From positions 1 through 37,444 of the forward strand of contig SIBH01000007.1 in assembly GCA_009695285.1 (NCBI GenBank): a DNA stretch of 37,444 nucleotides, given 5' to 3'. Positions 23,562-33,600 of this stretch are shown here, piece after piece. Below the pieces are notes generated by a model that worked only from the letters and a program-made list of their open reading frames with translations, did no database searches and was not told the origin of the DNA. Position 1 is the first letter of the stretch, and each line of letters begins with the position of its first letter. A program made the translations under genes and the position numbers. The DNA is from Pedosphaera sp. (GTDB taxonomy: Bacteria; Verrucomicrobiota; Verrucomicrobiia; Limisphaerales; SIBH01).

Positions 23562-25973
23562 TCAGCGTTGCTGGAAGAGATCGGAAACCACGAGTGCTTC
23601 GACAATTTTACGAAGCCGATAGTCCGTCGCCTTGCTTTGCGAGGCAAGCGCGGACAGGGCACGGCGATCGTCGATCGTCATCGCGCGGCGCAGCGCGTAG
23701 GTGCCGAGCTTCTCGACGAAGGCGGCGGCGAACTTGTCCGTGTCCGCGACGAGCAACCGTCGCAGTTCGGCGCCATCAGCGAACTTGCGTCCGTCGGGCA
23801 GCACGCCGCTCGGATCGACTTTGGGATTCGCACCCGCCCCGTCCCGGACGACTTCTTCCGTGCGCCAGCGGCCGATGGCGTCGTAGTTGTCGAAGGCCAC
23901 GCCGAGGGGATCGATCTTGCGATGGCAGGCCGCGCAGTTCTCGTCGCTTTTGTGCGCTTCAAGTTTCATGCGCAACGTCGCCTTGGGCTGGCCGGCGGGT
24001 GTGGGCTCGATGGGCTTCACATTGGCTGGCGGCGGAGGCGGCGGTTTGTTGAAGATGGTTTCGAGCACCCATTTCCCGCGATGCACTGGCCGGTGTCGCT
24101 GGCCGTCGGAGGTGAGGCTGAGCACGCCGGCCTGGGTGAGCAGTCCGCCGCGATGATCTTCCGGTCGCAACGCCACGCGCTGGAACTCATCCCCCTTCAC
24201 CCCCGCGATGCCGTAGTGCTCGGCGAGCCGGGCGTTCAACAGGGTCCAGTCCGAGCTGAGAAATTCGCGCACGCTCAGATTTTTCTCCAGCACCTCGCGG
24301 AAATATTCCGTGCCCTCGGCGATCATGCTTTTCTCCAGATGCGCGTCGTAGTCGGGATAAAGCTTTTTATCCGGCGGAAACATGCCCACGTGTTTCAACT
24401 GCAGCCACTGCTTCGGGAAGCCGGTGGTGAACCGCGCCGCCCTAGGATCGCGCAGCATCCGCGCGACCTCGCCGCGCAGGACCGACGGCTGGTGCAAACC
24501 ATTCGTCCGCGCCAGATCAAAGAGACGGTCGTCAGGCATGGTGCTCCAGAGAAAATAGGAAAGACGCGCGGCGAGTTCCCAGTCGTTGAGGCGCGGGTTG
24601 ACCTGGCCGGCGGAGCCTTCGACGAGGTAGAGAAAATCCTTGGCGCACAAAGTCGCGACGAGCGCGGCCTTGACCGCCGACTCAAACTTCTCGCCGCTCT
24701 GCAACTCGCTCTCGACGAGCTTGACCAACCGTCCGATCTCGTCGGCCCGCGCGGGACGCCGGAAGGCCCGGCTGGCGAAGCTGGTCACGATCTCCTTCGC
24801 CTGCGCCACGTCCTGCGTGCCGCCGGTCGAAAAAAACTTCTGCTGCTGCGGCGTGGGCCACGTCGATTGCAATGGGCCTTCCACTTCCACGAAGTCCACG
24901 ATGAGGAAAGGCCGGAGGGGAACGCCGTCTTCGTCGGTCAGCTTCCACTGCCAGGGCTGACGTCCCGTGGGCGAGTCCTTGATGGTGGTGAAAAAACGGC
25001 CGGCGTCGTAACGGCCGTGCCGCGGCAGATTCGACGGGCCGGGCGCCTCGCAGGTCAGGCGGATGTCGCGACGCCCGGCCGGAACGTGAAAGGTAAAATC
25101 GAGCGTCGCGGGCTGATCCTCCGGTGTGACCACGTCCTGCTCAAAAAGCATCCGGTCGAGATCCTTCGCGTAAACAGAGACGTGTGGCGCCCGGCCCAGT
25201 GGCGGCTTCATCCCGCTCACCTTGATCCTCATGCGATAATCACCCGACACGGGAAAATCCGTGCTGACATCCAGCCCGTCATGAGGCCAGATCTCCACGC
25301 GGGCCTGGTCGGCAATCCCCAGTTTCTCCGCCTTGGGCCGCTGGCCGTGATACCGGAGGTCCCAGACATCTTTGCGCTTGGAAAACTTTTTCGGCGCGAC
25401 CGTCGGCAGGGCCTCGTTCAACACCGCCTCGGCGGCGGCGAAATATTTCTCCACATGCGCGGGCGAGAGCGACAGCACCGAGCCGATGCGCTCAAAACCC
25501 TGCCAGCTCGGATCCTCCGGCAGGCCGGTCGGATCGGTGGCGTCGAAATTCACCCCAAGCAGATCGCGGATCGTGTTCGCGTATTCCTCGCGGGTCAGTT
25601 TGTGGAAGGTCACACGCTCGCGCCTGGCGAGCCGGGTCTTCTCGCCCTCCTTGATCTGCCCCGCGATCCATTCCGCGATGCGCGCCGCCTCCGCCACCTT
25701 GGGCTTCGGCTCATCCTCCGGCGGCATTTCGCCGGTGCTGATCCGCTCCATCACATCCGCCCAGTGCGAGGCGGAAAGCGGCGCGGCGAAATCCCGGGAC
25801 AGAGTGTCCAATCGGAGATTTCCCTTCTGCTTCTTCTCCCCGTGACAGCGGACGCAGTGCTCGGCGAGGAACGGCTTCACGACCGTGTCAAAGCCCGGCG
25901 AGGCCGCGGCAGAGATTCCGAGCGACGCGGCCAAGATGCAGGCGATGGTTCGGAGTGGCGGCATTAGTCGCAT
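23562..25973 (-). CDS. Exported cytochrome c protein with DUF1587-DUF1595-DUF1592-DUF1588-DUF1585 domains
   Basis: The ORF-track start at 26066 gives a poor N-terminus; ATG 25973 yields MRLMPPLRTIACILAASLGISAAA, a good signal peptide, and an 803-residue protein (25964 is an alternative). An N-terminal heme motif CVRCHG (Cys40, Cys43, His44) is followed by KLTREEYANTIRDLLGV (DUF1587), a carbohydrate-binding-like beta segment (DVSTDFPVSGDYRMRI), SRAFRRPARADEI (DUF1595), NDWELAARLSYFLWSTMPDD (DUF1592), the second heme site CAACH with DPLGVAFDNYDAIGRWR (Cys680, His684; DUF1588) and a C-terminal DUF1585. This is the full known domain order for the family. It heads the minus-strand operon and is probably periplasmic. 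The function is not established. Confidence 0.92.
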   Translation of the reverse strand: MRLMPPLRTIACILAASLGISAAASPGFDTVVKPFLAEHCVRCHGEKKQKGNLRLDTLSRDFAAPLSASHWADVMERISTGEMPPEDEPKPKVAEAARIAEWIAGQIKEGEKTRLARRERVTFHKLTREEYANTIRDLLGVNFDATDPTGLPEDPSWQGFERIGSVLSLSPAHVEKYFAAAEAVLNEALPTVAPKKFSKRKDVWDLRYHGQRPKAEKLGIADQARVEIWPHDGLDVSTDFPVSGDYRMRIKVSGMKPPLGRAPHVSVYAKDLDRMLFEQDVVTPEDQPATLDFTFHVPAGRRDIRLTCEAPGPSNLPRHGRYDAGRFFTTIKDSPTGRQPWQWKLTDEDGVPLRPFLIVDFVEVEGPLQSTWPTPQQQKFFSTGGTQDVAQAKEIVTSFASRAFRRPARADEIGRLVKLVESELQSGEKFESAVKAALVATLCAKDFLYLVEGSAGQVNPRLNDWELAARLSYFLWSTMPDDRLFDLARTNGLHQPSVLRGEVARMLRDPRAARFTTGFPKQWLQLKHVGMFPPDKKLYPDYDAHLEKSMIAEGTEYFREVLEKNLSVREFLSSDWTLLNARLAEHYGIAGVKGDEFQRVALRPEDHRGGLLTQAGVLSLTSDGQRHRPVHRGKWVLETIFNKPPPPPPANVKPIEPTPAGQPKATLRMKLEAHKSDENCAACHRKIDPLGVAFDNYDAIGRWRTEEVVRDGAGANPKVDPSGVLPDGRKFADGAELRRLLVADTDKFAAAFVEKLGTYALRRAMTIDDRRALSALASQSKATDYRLRKIVEALVVSDLFQQR

Positions 25974-26167
25974 ATTGGCGACAAGGTTGAACCGGCGACA
26001 AGGAGCAAAATGTCTTCGGTCAGGTGTCGTCATTGTCGAAGTTTTCCTTGGACACAATGTCAACAAATTGACCGGCTCCGGTGTGTTGCAGCCATTATTG
26101 GGGGGTGTTTGACACGATTTTTTCTCGAAAGACGGCTCGTGGCATATCCACTGCTAAAGCCTTCGCC

Positions 26168-26479
26168 ATGCATGACAAATCTTTTTGCAATGCCATGAAC
26201 CAGATCGCCGCCGAGGCCGAGGCGGAGCAAATTCTCGAACGACGCCGGATTCATCGGCGGGAACGAAACGCCAAAATCTTTTTCTGGGTCAGGTCGGTCC
26301 TGCTGCTCGCCGTGCTAGGAGGACTGGTCGCCTACCGCGTGGAATTGCAAAAATATGTTTCGGAAAATCTGCTCACCTCTCCCAAACCGACGATCGACAG
26401 CAAGACCGGAGCCGTCCTGGCGGGCATTCAGGAAAACGCCGGCAAGCGCGACAAGGCGCTCGAAACACTCATGAAGTAG
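26168..26479 (+). CDS. Small single-pass membrane protein, unknown function
   Basis: This is a 103-residue protein with a charged N-terminal half (EAEAEQILERRRIHRRERNAK), one transmembrane helix (IFFWVRSVLLLAVLGGLVAYRV) and a short C-terminal tail (PTIDSKTGAVLAGIQENAG). By the positive-inside rule the basic N-terminus would be cytoplasmic. The start ATG at 26168 was chosen because the longer ORF reaches back into a spacer; 26195 is also possible. A TTGACA-like box lies at 26109-26114, but no matching -10 follows at normal spacing. The gene stands alone, divergent from the cytochrome c operon. No family is recognised. Confidence 0.6.
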   Translation: MHDKSFCNAMNQIAAEAEAEQILERRRIHRRERNAKIFFWVRSVLLLAVLGGLVAYRVELQKYVSENLLTSPKPTIDSKTGAVLAGIQENAGKRDKALETLMK

Positions 26480-26553
26480 AAGACGGTCTCTGTCCCGCCT
26501 GCACAGGATTGGCTGGCTCCGGCAAGGTCCGGTCATCCTCCGGTCCGGACATA

Positions 26554-26604
26554 TTACTCCACCACGAGCACACCGCGCATGATGCGCCAGTGGCCGGGGT
26601 AACA
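26554..26604 (-). pseudogene. Remnant of an azurin-domain gene 3' end
   Basis: The minus strand reads CYPGHWRIMRGVLVVE then TAA, matching the last residues of the azurin-like domain encoded at 30699-34022 (CTFPGHWRIMRGVLVVE). The shared DNA stretch is nearly identical over about 30 bases, but codons differ mostly at third positions (CTG/CTC, GTT/GTG, GAA/GAG), and one extra base relative to the intact gene disrupts the frame further upstream. Nothing longer is recognisable beyond it. It is a decayed fragment of a paralogous copper-domain gene in the 279-base gap between the small membrane protein and the large exported gene. Confidence 0.7.
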
Positions 26605-26758
26605 TGCAACTGCGCTGGGGCACGTGGTCAACGCATAACAGGGTGAGATCAAAAATTTACGCAGGGTGGCTGGGACGGAGCGTGGACGCGGTTGGGATAC
26701 GTCTCATGTGATTTTCTGGGCGCAACTGAATCGTCCCAACGGAGCATGAATGGCCCAC

Positions 26759-29700
26759 TTATTGCCCCACCTCGTAAACATGCAACACCACCGGCGCGTT
26801 GCCGTAACCCAGTCGCTCGCCGCCGTAACGCTGATACCAATCGACACCGGTGAAATCGTCCGTGAAAGAGCCATCCTCGGCCGCGAGCACGCGATCCTCG
26901 AACAGCACGCGTACCGACGTGCCCTTTTTCAAGCCGGCCACAAAAAATTTTGTCCGGGCCAACAATTCCGGTGCCGGGCGATCCTCGTGTTCCCCAAACA
27001 CCACCGTCTCCTTTCCATCCGGCGTCACCAGCACCGTCCGCGCCCACCACACGCGGCCGCCGTCATGCACGAACGCGACGCCATCCAGCAACTTGTCCGC
27101 GGCGCCGATGCGCTCCAGCGGCACCTCCAGTTTCACCCATTCGCCCGCGCCCGGCAACGCGCCCATCGGCGTGGTGGCACCCGGCACGTACGCGAGCGCA
27201 TACGGCTCCACCTTGTTGCCCCAACCGAGGAAGCCGCGCGCGTGCCGGTAAAAGGTCCGCAAAAACCAGAACGCCCGTTCATTGTTCGACCGCAGCCCCT
27301 CCCAATCCACCGCGCCCCACGCCGCCCCGTGCGTCCAGCGGCCATCCGCCTTCACCAGCGCCATGACGTTCTTCGGCGGCGCCCCGTTATCCAGCTTGAT
27401 CCACGTCACCAGCCTGCTCCCGGCAGGCCACTTCTTCGCGTTGGGCAAATACGCGATCCCGTGCGGCACCCAACTCAAGGAATCCGGCTCGCCCGTCGCG
27501 TGATAGCCGTCCGATTCATCACGAAAGATATGCGGATCAACCGTGACCCGCGCCCGCCCGCCCGGCGACGCTTCCGTCGGCGTCCCGCGCCAGTTGCCAA
27601 AGGTCAATCCATGCGTCGTCGCCGCGATGATGACCGTTTTGCCGGCCGCCTTTCGCGTCATGTATTCGATGCCCGGCTCGATCGTGACGGCTGGCGGCTT
27701 CTCCCGCGAATAGATCGCCGGCTGCAGACGCAGCAGTTCCCCGTGCAATCCGCGAAAGGTCGAAGGATCGGCCGGTCCGTGCGCCAACTGCCAGCCCCGG
27801 GTCCCTCGCATCAACTCGACGAACACGTGATACCGCCATCGTTCGTATGGCACACTTTCGTACATCTGCGGGCGCAGCCACACGACTTTTTTTTGCCCCT
27901 CGACCAGCGGCCGCAAATCCGTATGCACCGGCGCGGGATACCACGGCTCCGTCTCGGGATCGTAAATGTCGAAGAAAGGAGCACGCTCGAATTCGAGACG
28001 GTTCCAATAGCCCCCGTGCCCCGTCATCACCGGCTTGCCCGTCGCTGCGCGCAACTGCTCGACCTCCGCTTTGACATCGTCAAGCTGCTTTGGCGTCATG
28101 GCCGTGAAATACGCGAACGCCTCCTCCGGTCCGCGCGACACCGCCGCCACCATCGGCGCGGTGCGCAAGTAAGCCAGATGTTCCGGCGGCCACGGCTTCG
28201 CGCCCGGCGGCAGAAACACCGTGGAAGCATACAGCCCGCTCTTCCACAATGTCTCCAGTTGCGCCTGTGGCATAAACTTCCCCTGCTCGACATGCCGCAC
28301 GCAGTTCGCATCCCAGAGCGCCCGCGTGCCCAGGTTGCCACCGTGCCGGTCGTAAAGTCCCCACGGCTTCAGATTCGTCAGGTCGTAATACTTCCCCGAC
28401 TCCGCCGGCCCGTCGTAAACCGGATTGTGTCCGTAGCTCACGCCCCACGGCATCCACGGCCGGCCGTTGATGAGAAAATCCCCGTCCTTGTTGATCCGCG
28501 CCGACTCGATGGCCGGCTGCGGCCCGTCATGTGCCTGCCGGCAAAACGGCGACGACAGCACGCTCCACGACGCCTGGCCCGCGCCGTCCACCGTGCTGAC
28601 GCGCAGCACCCAGTTGCGCTGCGGATCATTGAACGGCTGCAACGGCAGAAACGAGACGTCCAACTCCGTGACCAGCAGATTGCGGAAATCATCCAGCATC
28701 CCGACGGGAATTCTCGTCCGCTGTTGCGCAATCGCCTCGGGCGTCGCGGGCATCGTGAAGGTCTTCAACACCTCCCCGGTTCCGCGCCGCAAAACTTCCA
28801 GTCGCAGTTCCTTCACCCGCGCCAACTCCGCGGCCGTAAGCCCGAGATTTACACGAACGAACTGCTTTTGTTCCGGGTGCAAATAAAGCGAACCCAACTC
28901 CAGATCCAGCGGCACGGTCCACGTCGCGACGGGCCAGCGTGAGGAAGCCATCACCCGCTGCCGGTGATCGCTCAGCAATAAACCAAACGTCCGCTCCCCA
29001 TAAGCCCGCCCCACGCCGGACAAATCATACGGCATCCGAATCAATCCGCGCGCGCCAACCGGCAGCGGCGTCATCCCCCCGATCATCTTGGGCGCCGCGT
29101 CGCCGGCACCTTCCTCGAGACGGACGGTCAAACCCTTCTCCGCCGGGGGATTCACCAGCTCGGCCGTGACGAAATTAGCTCCCAACAACTGCTCCCCCAA
29201 ATCCAGTTTCTCCAAACGCACCCCGCTCTCTGCTGGCACCGGCGGCGCGGGCTTGACCCCGCGCGCCTGCAATTCTGCCGACGAACTCTCCGGCTCGAAC
29301 ACCGCCACGTCATCCCACCACACTACGCCCGCCGCGTTCTGCTGCGGCTGATGCCCCGTTCCGCCGAGCGTGAACCCGTTCATCCCGCGCGCACACAGCT
29401 TGATCCGGATCGACTTCAACGGCGCCGTCGGCGCGAACACCTGCCGGATCAGCCGCCAGTCCTCGGTGCCAAACGAGAGTGGATTTTTCTGGATGAAATT
29501 GTATCCGTTCAGCCGCTTCCCGTTCTCGTCCTCCGCATCGAGCTGCAACATGCACAACTGATGCGTCTTGATCCACGCCCGCACCTCGATCTGGCGTGGC
29601 GCGGTCTGATTCAGCGCCACCGCGTCGCCCGTCACGCACACCTCGTCACCCGTCGGCACCGTCATCCGCAGCGAACCCTTCCCACCGTGCGGCACCAGAT

Positions 29701-30673
29701 TATCCCGCTCGACCGTGCCGCGATTGTCCGAGTTGGCGTTGTGCCAGGTGTTGAAAATATAATAAATCCCCGGCGGAAAATACCGGTAGCGCTGCGCCCG
29801 CGACCAGCCCTTCGGATACTCCACTCCATCCGGCTCGAACCCGCCGTGTGGCATGAGATTTGGCGCGCCCGGCCCCGGCTCCGTCACCGCCGCCTCGATC
29901 AATTCCACCGAGCCGCCCGTCCCGGCTGCATAGCTAATCTGGCATTCCAACGCCATCGGCAACAGCGCGCCCTTGCCCGAAAATTCCTTGTCCTTCTGCG
30001 CCGCCGCGAGCCACTCCGCCGCCGGCAGCTTCACCTCCACCGTCCGCGCCGCGTAAGTCCCCTCCGGCACCGCCACGCTCGCGCTCGCGATCCGCGCCTT
30101 CGCCGCCGCACCCTCGTTCCAGCCCAGATTCGCCTCCGCACTCAGCCATGATACCGTGAGCGTCACCGCGCCCAACGGCACCTCCTTCGCCACCAGTCGC
30201 ACCGCAAACGTCACATCCCGCACCATTGCCAGTCCGTTCGTGCTTCGCATCGCGACCGCGTCCGGATACCCGCCCGCGTCCGGCCAGCCCACCAGCTTTG
30301 TCGGATTGTGAACCGTCACCCAATTTACCGCCTGCACGGCGCGCGATCCCGGACTCAAAAACACCCGCCGTCCGCCGCGCGGCAGATCCGTCCCGCGCCA
30401 ATCCCACTTCCCCGTGAACCGCCAGCCGTCCGGGTTGTAATCGCGCCGATTAAAAACCTCCGTCGTGTAATTCCAGTGATGGTTCTTCAACTCGGGCAGC
30501 AGGGTCAGCCAATCATCCTGAAAATTCCCGTTGCGCAGCAGGTTCCCCGGCGCGTGCGCCGCGACCGCCGGCGCGCTGGCCATCGCCAGTGTGCAAAGCC
30601 AAAAAATCGCCCGGAAGCATCGCAGGCAAATTCGCGCATGGCTGAACGAATAAGGCTTTGATTTTGCGTTCAT
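26759..30673 (-). CDS. Very large exported protein with carbohydrate-binding-like and TIM-barrel-like regions
   Basis: The start at 30673 (MNAKSKPYSFSHARICLR...) replaces the ORF-track start, which overlaps the upstream gene; the result is a 1304-residue protein with a signal peptide ending near VAAHA. Two segments begin like family 4/9 carbohydrate-binding modules (NLLRNGNFQDDW near residue 44 and NLMPHGGFEPDG near 280). A central beta-rich stretch leads to a TIM-barrel-like region opening with FLINGRPWMPWGVSYGH (about 750), as in glycoside hydrolases of clans with an inserted catalytic barrel. Glutamates such as those in GHGGYWNRLEFERAPF and YDPETEPW are candidates, but no catalytic pair can be assigned. 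It follows the PVC dehydrogenase fusion gene by 25 bases, so an operon is likely. Probably a polysaccharide-acting enzyme; unproven. Confidence 0.75.
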   Translation of the reverse strand: MNAKSKPYSFSHARICLRCFRAIFWLCTLAMASAPAVAAHAPGNLLRNGNFQDDWLTLLPELKNHHWNYTTEVFNRRDYNPDGWRFTGKWDWRGTDLPRGGRRVFLSPGSRAVQAVNWVTVHNPTKLVGWPDAGGYPDAVAMRSTNGLAMVRDVTFAVRLVAKEVPLGAVTLTVSWLSAEANLGWNEGAAAKARIASASVAVPEGTYAARTVEVKLPAAEWLAAAQKDKEFSGKGALLPMALECQISYAAGTGGSVELIEAAVTEPGPGAPNLMPHGGFEPDGVEYPKGWSRAQRYRYFPPGIYYIFNTWHNANSDNRGTVERDNLVPHGGKGSLRMTVPTGDEVCVTGDAVALNQTAPRQIEVRAWIKTHQLCMLQLDAEDENGKRLNGYNFIQKNPLSFGTEDWRLIRQVFAPTAPLKSIRIKLCARGMNGFTLGGTGHQPQQNAAGVVWWDDVAVFEPESSSAELQARGVKPAPPVPAESGVRLEKLDLGEQLLGANFVTAELVNPPAEKGLTVRLEEGAGDAAPKMIGGMTPLPVGARGLIRMPYDLSGVGRAYGERTFGLLLSDHRQRVMASSRWPVATWTVPLDLELGSLYLHPEQKQFVRVNLGLTAAELARVKELRLEVLRRGTGEVLKTFTMPATPEAIAQQRTRIPVGMLDDFRNLLVTELDVSFLPLQPFNDPQRNWVLRVSTVDGAGQASWSVLSSPFCRQAHDGPQPAIESARINKDGDFLINGRPWMPWGVSYGHNPVYDGPAESGKYYDLTNLKPWGLYDRHGGNLGTRALWDANCVRHVEQGKFMPQAQLETLWKSGLYASTVFLPPGAKPWPPEHLAYLRTAPMVAAVSRGPEEAFAYFTAMTPKQLDDVKAEVEQLRAATGKPVMTGHGGYWNRLEFERAPFFDIYDPETEPWYPAPVHTDLRPLVEGQKKVVWLRPQMYESVPYERWRYHVFVELMRGTRGWQLAHGPADPSTFRGLHGELLRLQPAIYSREKPPAVTIEPGIEYMTRKAAGKTVIIAATTHGLTFGNWRGTPTEASPGGRARVTVDPHIFRDESDGYHATGEPDSLSWVPHGIAYLPNAKKWPAGSRLVTWIKLDNGAPPKNVMALVKADGRWTHGAAWGAVDWEGLRSNNERAFWFLRTFYRHARGFLGWGNKVEPYALAYVPGATTPMGALPGAGEWVKLEVPLERIGAADKLLDGVAFVHDGGRVWWARTVLVTPDGKETVVFGEHEDRPAPELLARTKFFVAGLKKGTSVRVLFEDRVLAAEDGSFTDDFTGVDWYQRYGGERLGYGNAPVVLHVYEVGQ

Positions 30674-30698
30674 AGGTCCAGCGAGGTTTGTTCCAATT

Positions 30699-33600
30699 CT
30701 ATTCAACCACCAGCACACCGCGCATGATGCGCCAGTGGCCAGGGAACGTGCAAAGGAACGGGTAGGTGCCCGGTGCGACGGGCGCGGTAAAGATCAACTC
30801 GGCTTTCTGTTTCGGCTGAACGAGCCCGGTGGCGTGGAGAATTTTTTTTGATTCGGGGATATAACCCCTGGCCAGGCCGTCCGGCTGGAGGGCCAACTTG
30901 TCGGCGAGCGCACCGATTTCCTCAGCGGAACCGGGGGCGAGAATCAGGAGGTTGTGAATCATTAGGTCGGGATTTTCAAAGATGAGGCGGACTTTCGCAC
31001 CGGCTTTCACCCGCAGTTCCTTGGGCGCAAATTGCATTTTGTTCGGCACTGCCCGGACAATGAGTGCATCACCGAAGGCGGCACTGGCCTTTTCAAACTC
31101 GGCGGCTAGGGCGCTGAGGCTATTGGTGTCGGCGGCGGGGCGCGCGGTGGTGAGGCGCTGGCCGAGCGGATCGTAGAGGAAGACAGGCGGCGGATTCTTG
31201 GTGTTGCGGAACGCGACGTCGATGACATTGAGGCCGGAACGGAGATCGAGCTGGACCTGCTGGTCGTTGATCCACATCGAGTCGGAGGACAGGAGTTGGA
31301 CGCCGTTGACGAGGACGTCGAGATAGCCGTGGCGGACGGAGAGGACGGCCGGCTGCGCGGCCTCGGCTTTGACGAAGGTGCGGCGCGTGCCTTTGCCGAG
31401 GTCGAGCCATTGGGTGAGGCGGGTTTCGGGCGCGATTTCGAGAACGGGGACACTGCGGCCTTTGGCGGGCTTGGTGCCGTGCTTGAGATCGGCCAGCATG
31501 TGTTGCACGTCGGCATGGGTTGTGGTTAGCCCATGCAGCGCGTGCTCGACGGCGGGCACGGCGGGGCGGAGATGTGCAATGGCATCCACGACTTCCATCT
31601 GCACGCGCGGGTGCGGGTCGGCGGCCATGTTGTGAAGGAGGTCGGAGGTGTTCAGCAGGCGGTCGGCCTGGAAGCGGATCATGCGGACGGCGGCGGCGCG
31701 ATGGAGCGGAGATTTTGACTTCAGCAATTCGGCGAGCAGCGCGGGACGGGTCTGTTCCAGTCCCTCGGCGACGAAAAGGGTCTCGAGCGCGGACTGGTCG
31801 AACTCGGGATTCGCGCGGTCAATCCCGGCGATCCATTTGTTCAGGCTCGGCAGCACCGTCGCGCCACCTTTGCGCAGCTCAATGCGCGCGTGATGGCGCA
31901 CGATGTCCTGCGGATGCTGGAGCAGCGCGAGCAGTTCGGAAACAGCGGCTCCTTCGATGCGCGGAAATTTTTTCACCACCGGCTTTGCATTGTGCACCAC
32001 ACGCCAGATGCGCCCGTGGTCGTGGTCCCAGTTCGGGTCGCGCATCGCGTGCTGCGCGTGGCCGATGATGGCGCTGCAAAAGTCCGAGACGTAAAGCGCG
32101 CCGTCGAAGCCGAACGCGAGATCGGCGGGGCGGAAGGCGGCGTTCGTTGAGGAAAAGATATCGAGGCGCTTCGAGCCGCGCATGTTGCCGCGCTCGTAGT
32201 CGTATTTCCAGAGCGAGACGGTGCAGTTGCCAAGGAGCGAGGCACTGGCCATGCCCTGCTGGTAGTCGTCCGGAAAATTCGGACTCGAGATGCTCGCGAT
32301 GCCTGAGCCTTTGCCGTTGTCGCCGGCATTGCCGTAGCCGAAGGGATGATAGACGCCCAGCGGCGTCCAGGTGAGCGCCAGCGTGTCGAGCGGGAGGCCG
32401 TCGCCATACATCTGGAAAATGTTACCCGTGCGGTCATAGGTGATCTTCCACGGATTCGGCGTGTTGCTTTGCCACTCGGTCTCGACGCGCCCGGTGCGCG
32501 GGTTCAGTCGGTAGGTCGTGGCGTCAATCCCGCGCACGACACCGAACGGCGTCTCCAGCGTGGAGCGGTGAAACACGCCATCGCAGAAAAGGACGTGGCC
32601 GATGGGATCGGTCGCGATCATCCCGCCGTGATGTGAGTCGGTCACATCAATGCCGCGAAATAGCTCGCGCTTCGTGTCGGCCTTGCCGTCGCCGTTGGTG
32701 TCAGCCATCAGCCAGAGCTTCGGTTGCTCGGAGATGATGATGCCCTCCTCGGTGAAGGCGACGCCGTCAAGCGCGTCGAGGCCGTCGGCGAAGGTTGTGC
32801 ATTTGTCGGCCTTGCCATCGTGGTCGGTGTCTTCGAGGACGATGATTTTGTCCTGTGGCGGCAGGCCCGGCACGGTGTGGGGAAAGGACGGCATGGTCAC
32901 GACCCAGAGCCGTCCGCGCGCGTCGAAGGCGATTTGCACGGGATTCTTCAGCTCGGGAAATTCCACCTCGGACGCGAAGAGATTCACAGTGTAATCGTCG
33001 GCGACTTTGAACTCCGCCTGCGCCTCGGCGGGCGGCCGGATGATGCCGGTGTTCTTGCCGTCGTCACGGCCTTTGATCGGCGGGGGCGGCTGCAGCCAGG
33101 CCAGCGGAAGGTCAGCGAATTTCTTGCCGGGCGATGCGGCCAACTCATGCACAACGGCCTCGGTCGCGGCAATCATCTGATGGTAACGCGGTATCTCGGC
33201 GTTGTATTCACTCTGGCGCTTGCGAATGCCGTAATAGAGATCCGCGTTCTTTGGGCGGGCAATCTCGGCCACGAAATAGTTTTTCCGTGCGACGGCCTTC
33301 GCCACTTCCACCACGCGGGCCTGGTCCGCTTTCGCGACCGCGGCGTCACCGAGCAGCGCGCGGGCGATGACCTGGGCGGTCTCGTGATTGCCCGTGCCGT
33401 TGAGATGAAGGCCGTTTCCGGTCAGGCGGGTCTTGCTCTTCGCATACTGCTGCTGGCTCGTGGTAAACAAATCCACGAAGACCGCCCCGCGTGCCCCGGC
33501 CGTTTCGCCGATGACTTTTGCGCGGTCCGCCAGATCGCGATTGCGCACTTCGACTTCCGGCACCTGCCCGCCCTTCTCCACCGCCGTCGGCGCGAGCAGC

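Noticed and set aside
23127-25967. 946-codon plus-strand ORF
   Set aside because: It is antisense to the DUF1592 and DUF1552 genes, both of which have clear family motifs. The long open frame reflects high GC and few AT-rich stops.
26109-26137. TTGACA box as promoter for the small membrane protein
   Set aside because: No acceptable -10 box is found 16-18 bases downstream; an isolated -35-like hexamer is not enough.
26750-28942. 730-codon plus-strand ORF
   Set aside because: It is antisense to the large exported gene, very rich in Arg, His and Pro, with no signal peptide or motif.
26554-30760. Large exported gene as a recent insertion flanked by target duplication
   Set aside because: The two flanking copies of the azurin tail differ at several third codon positions and by a frameshift, so they are old paralogues, not a fresh duplication made by insertion.
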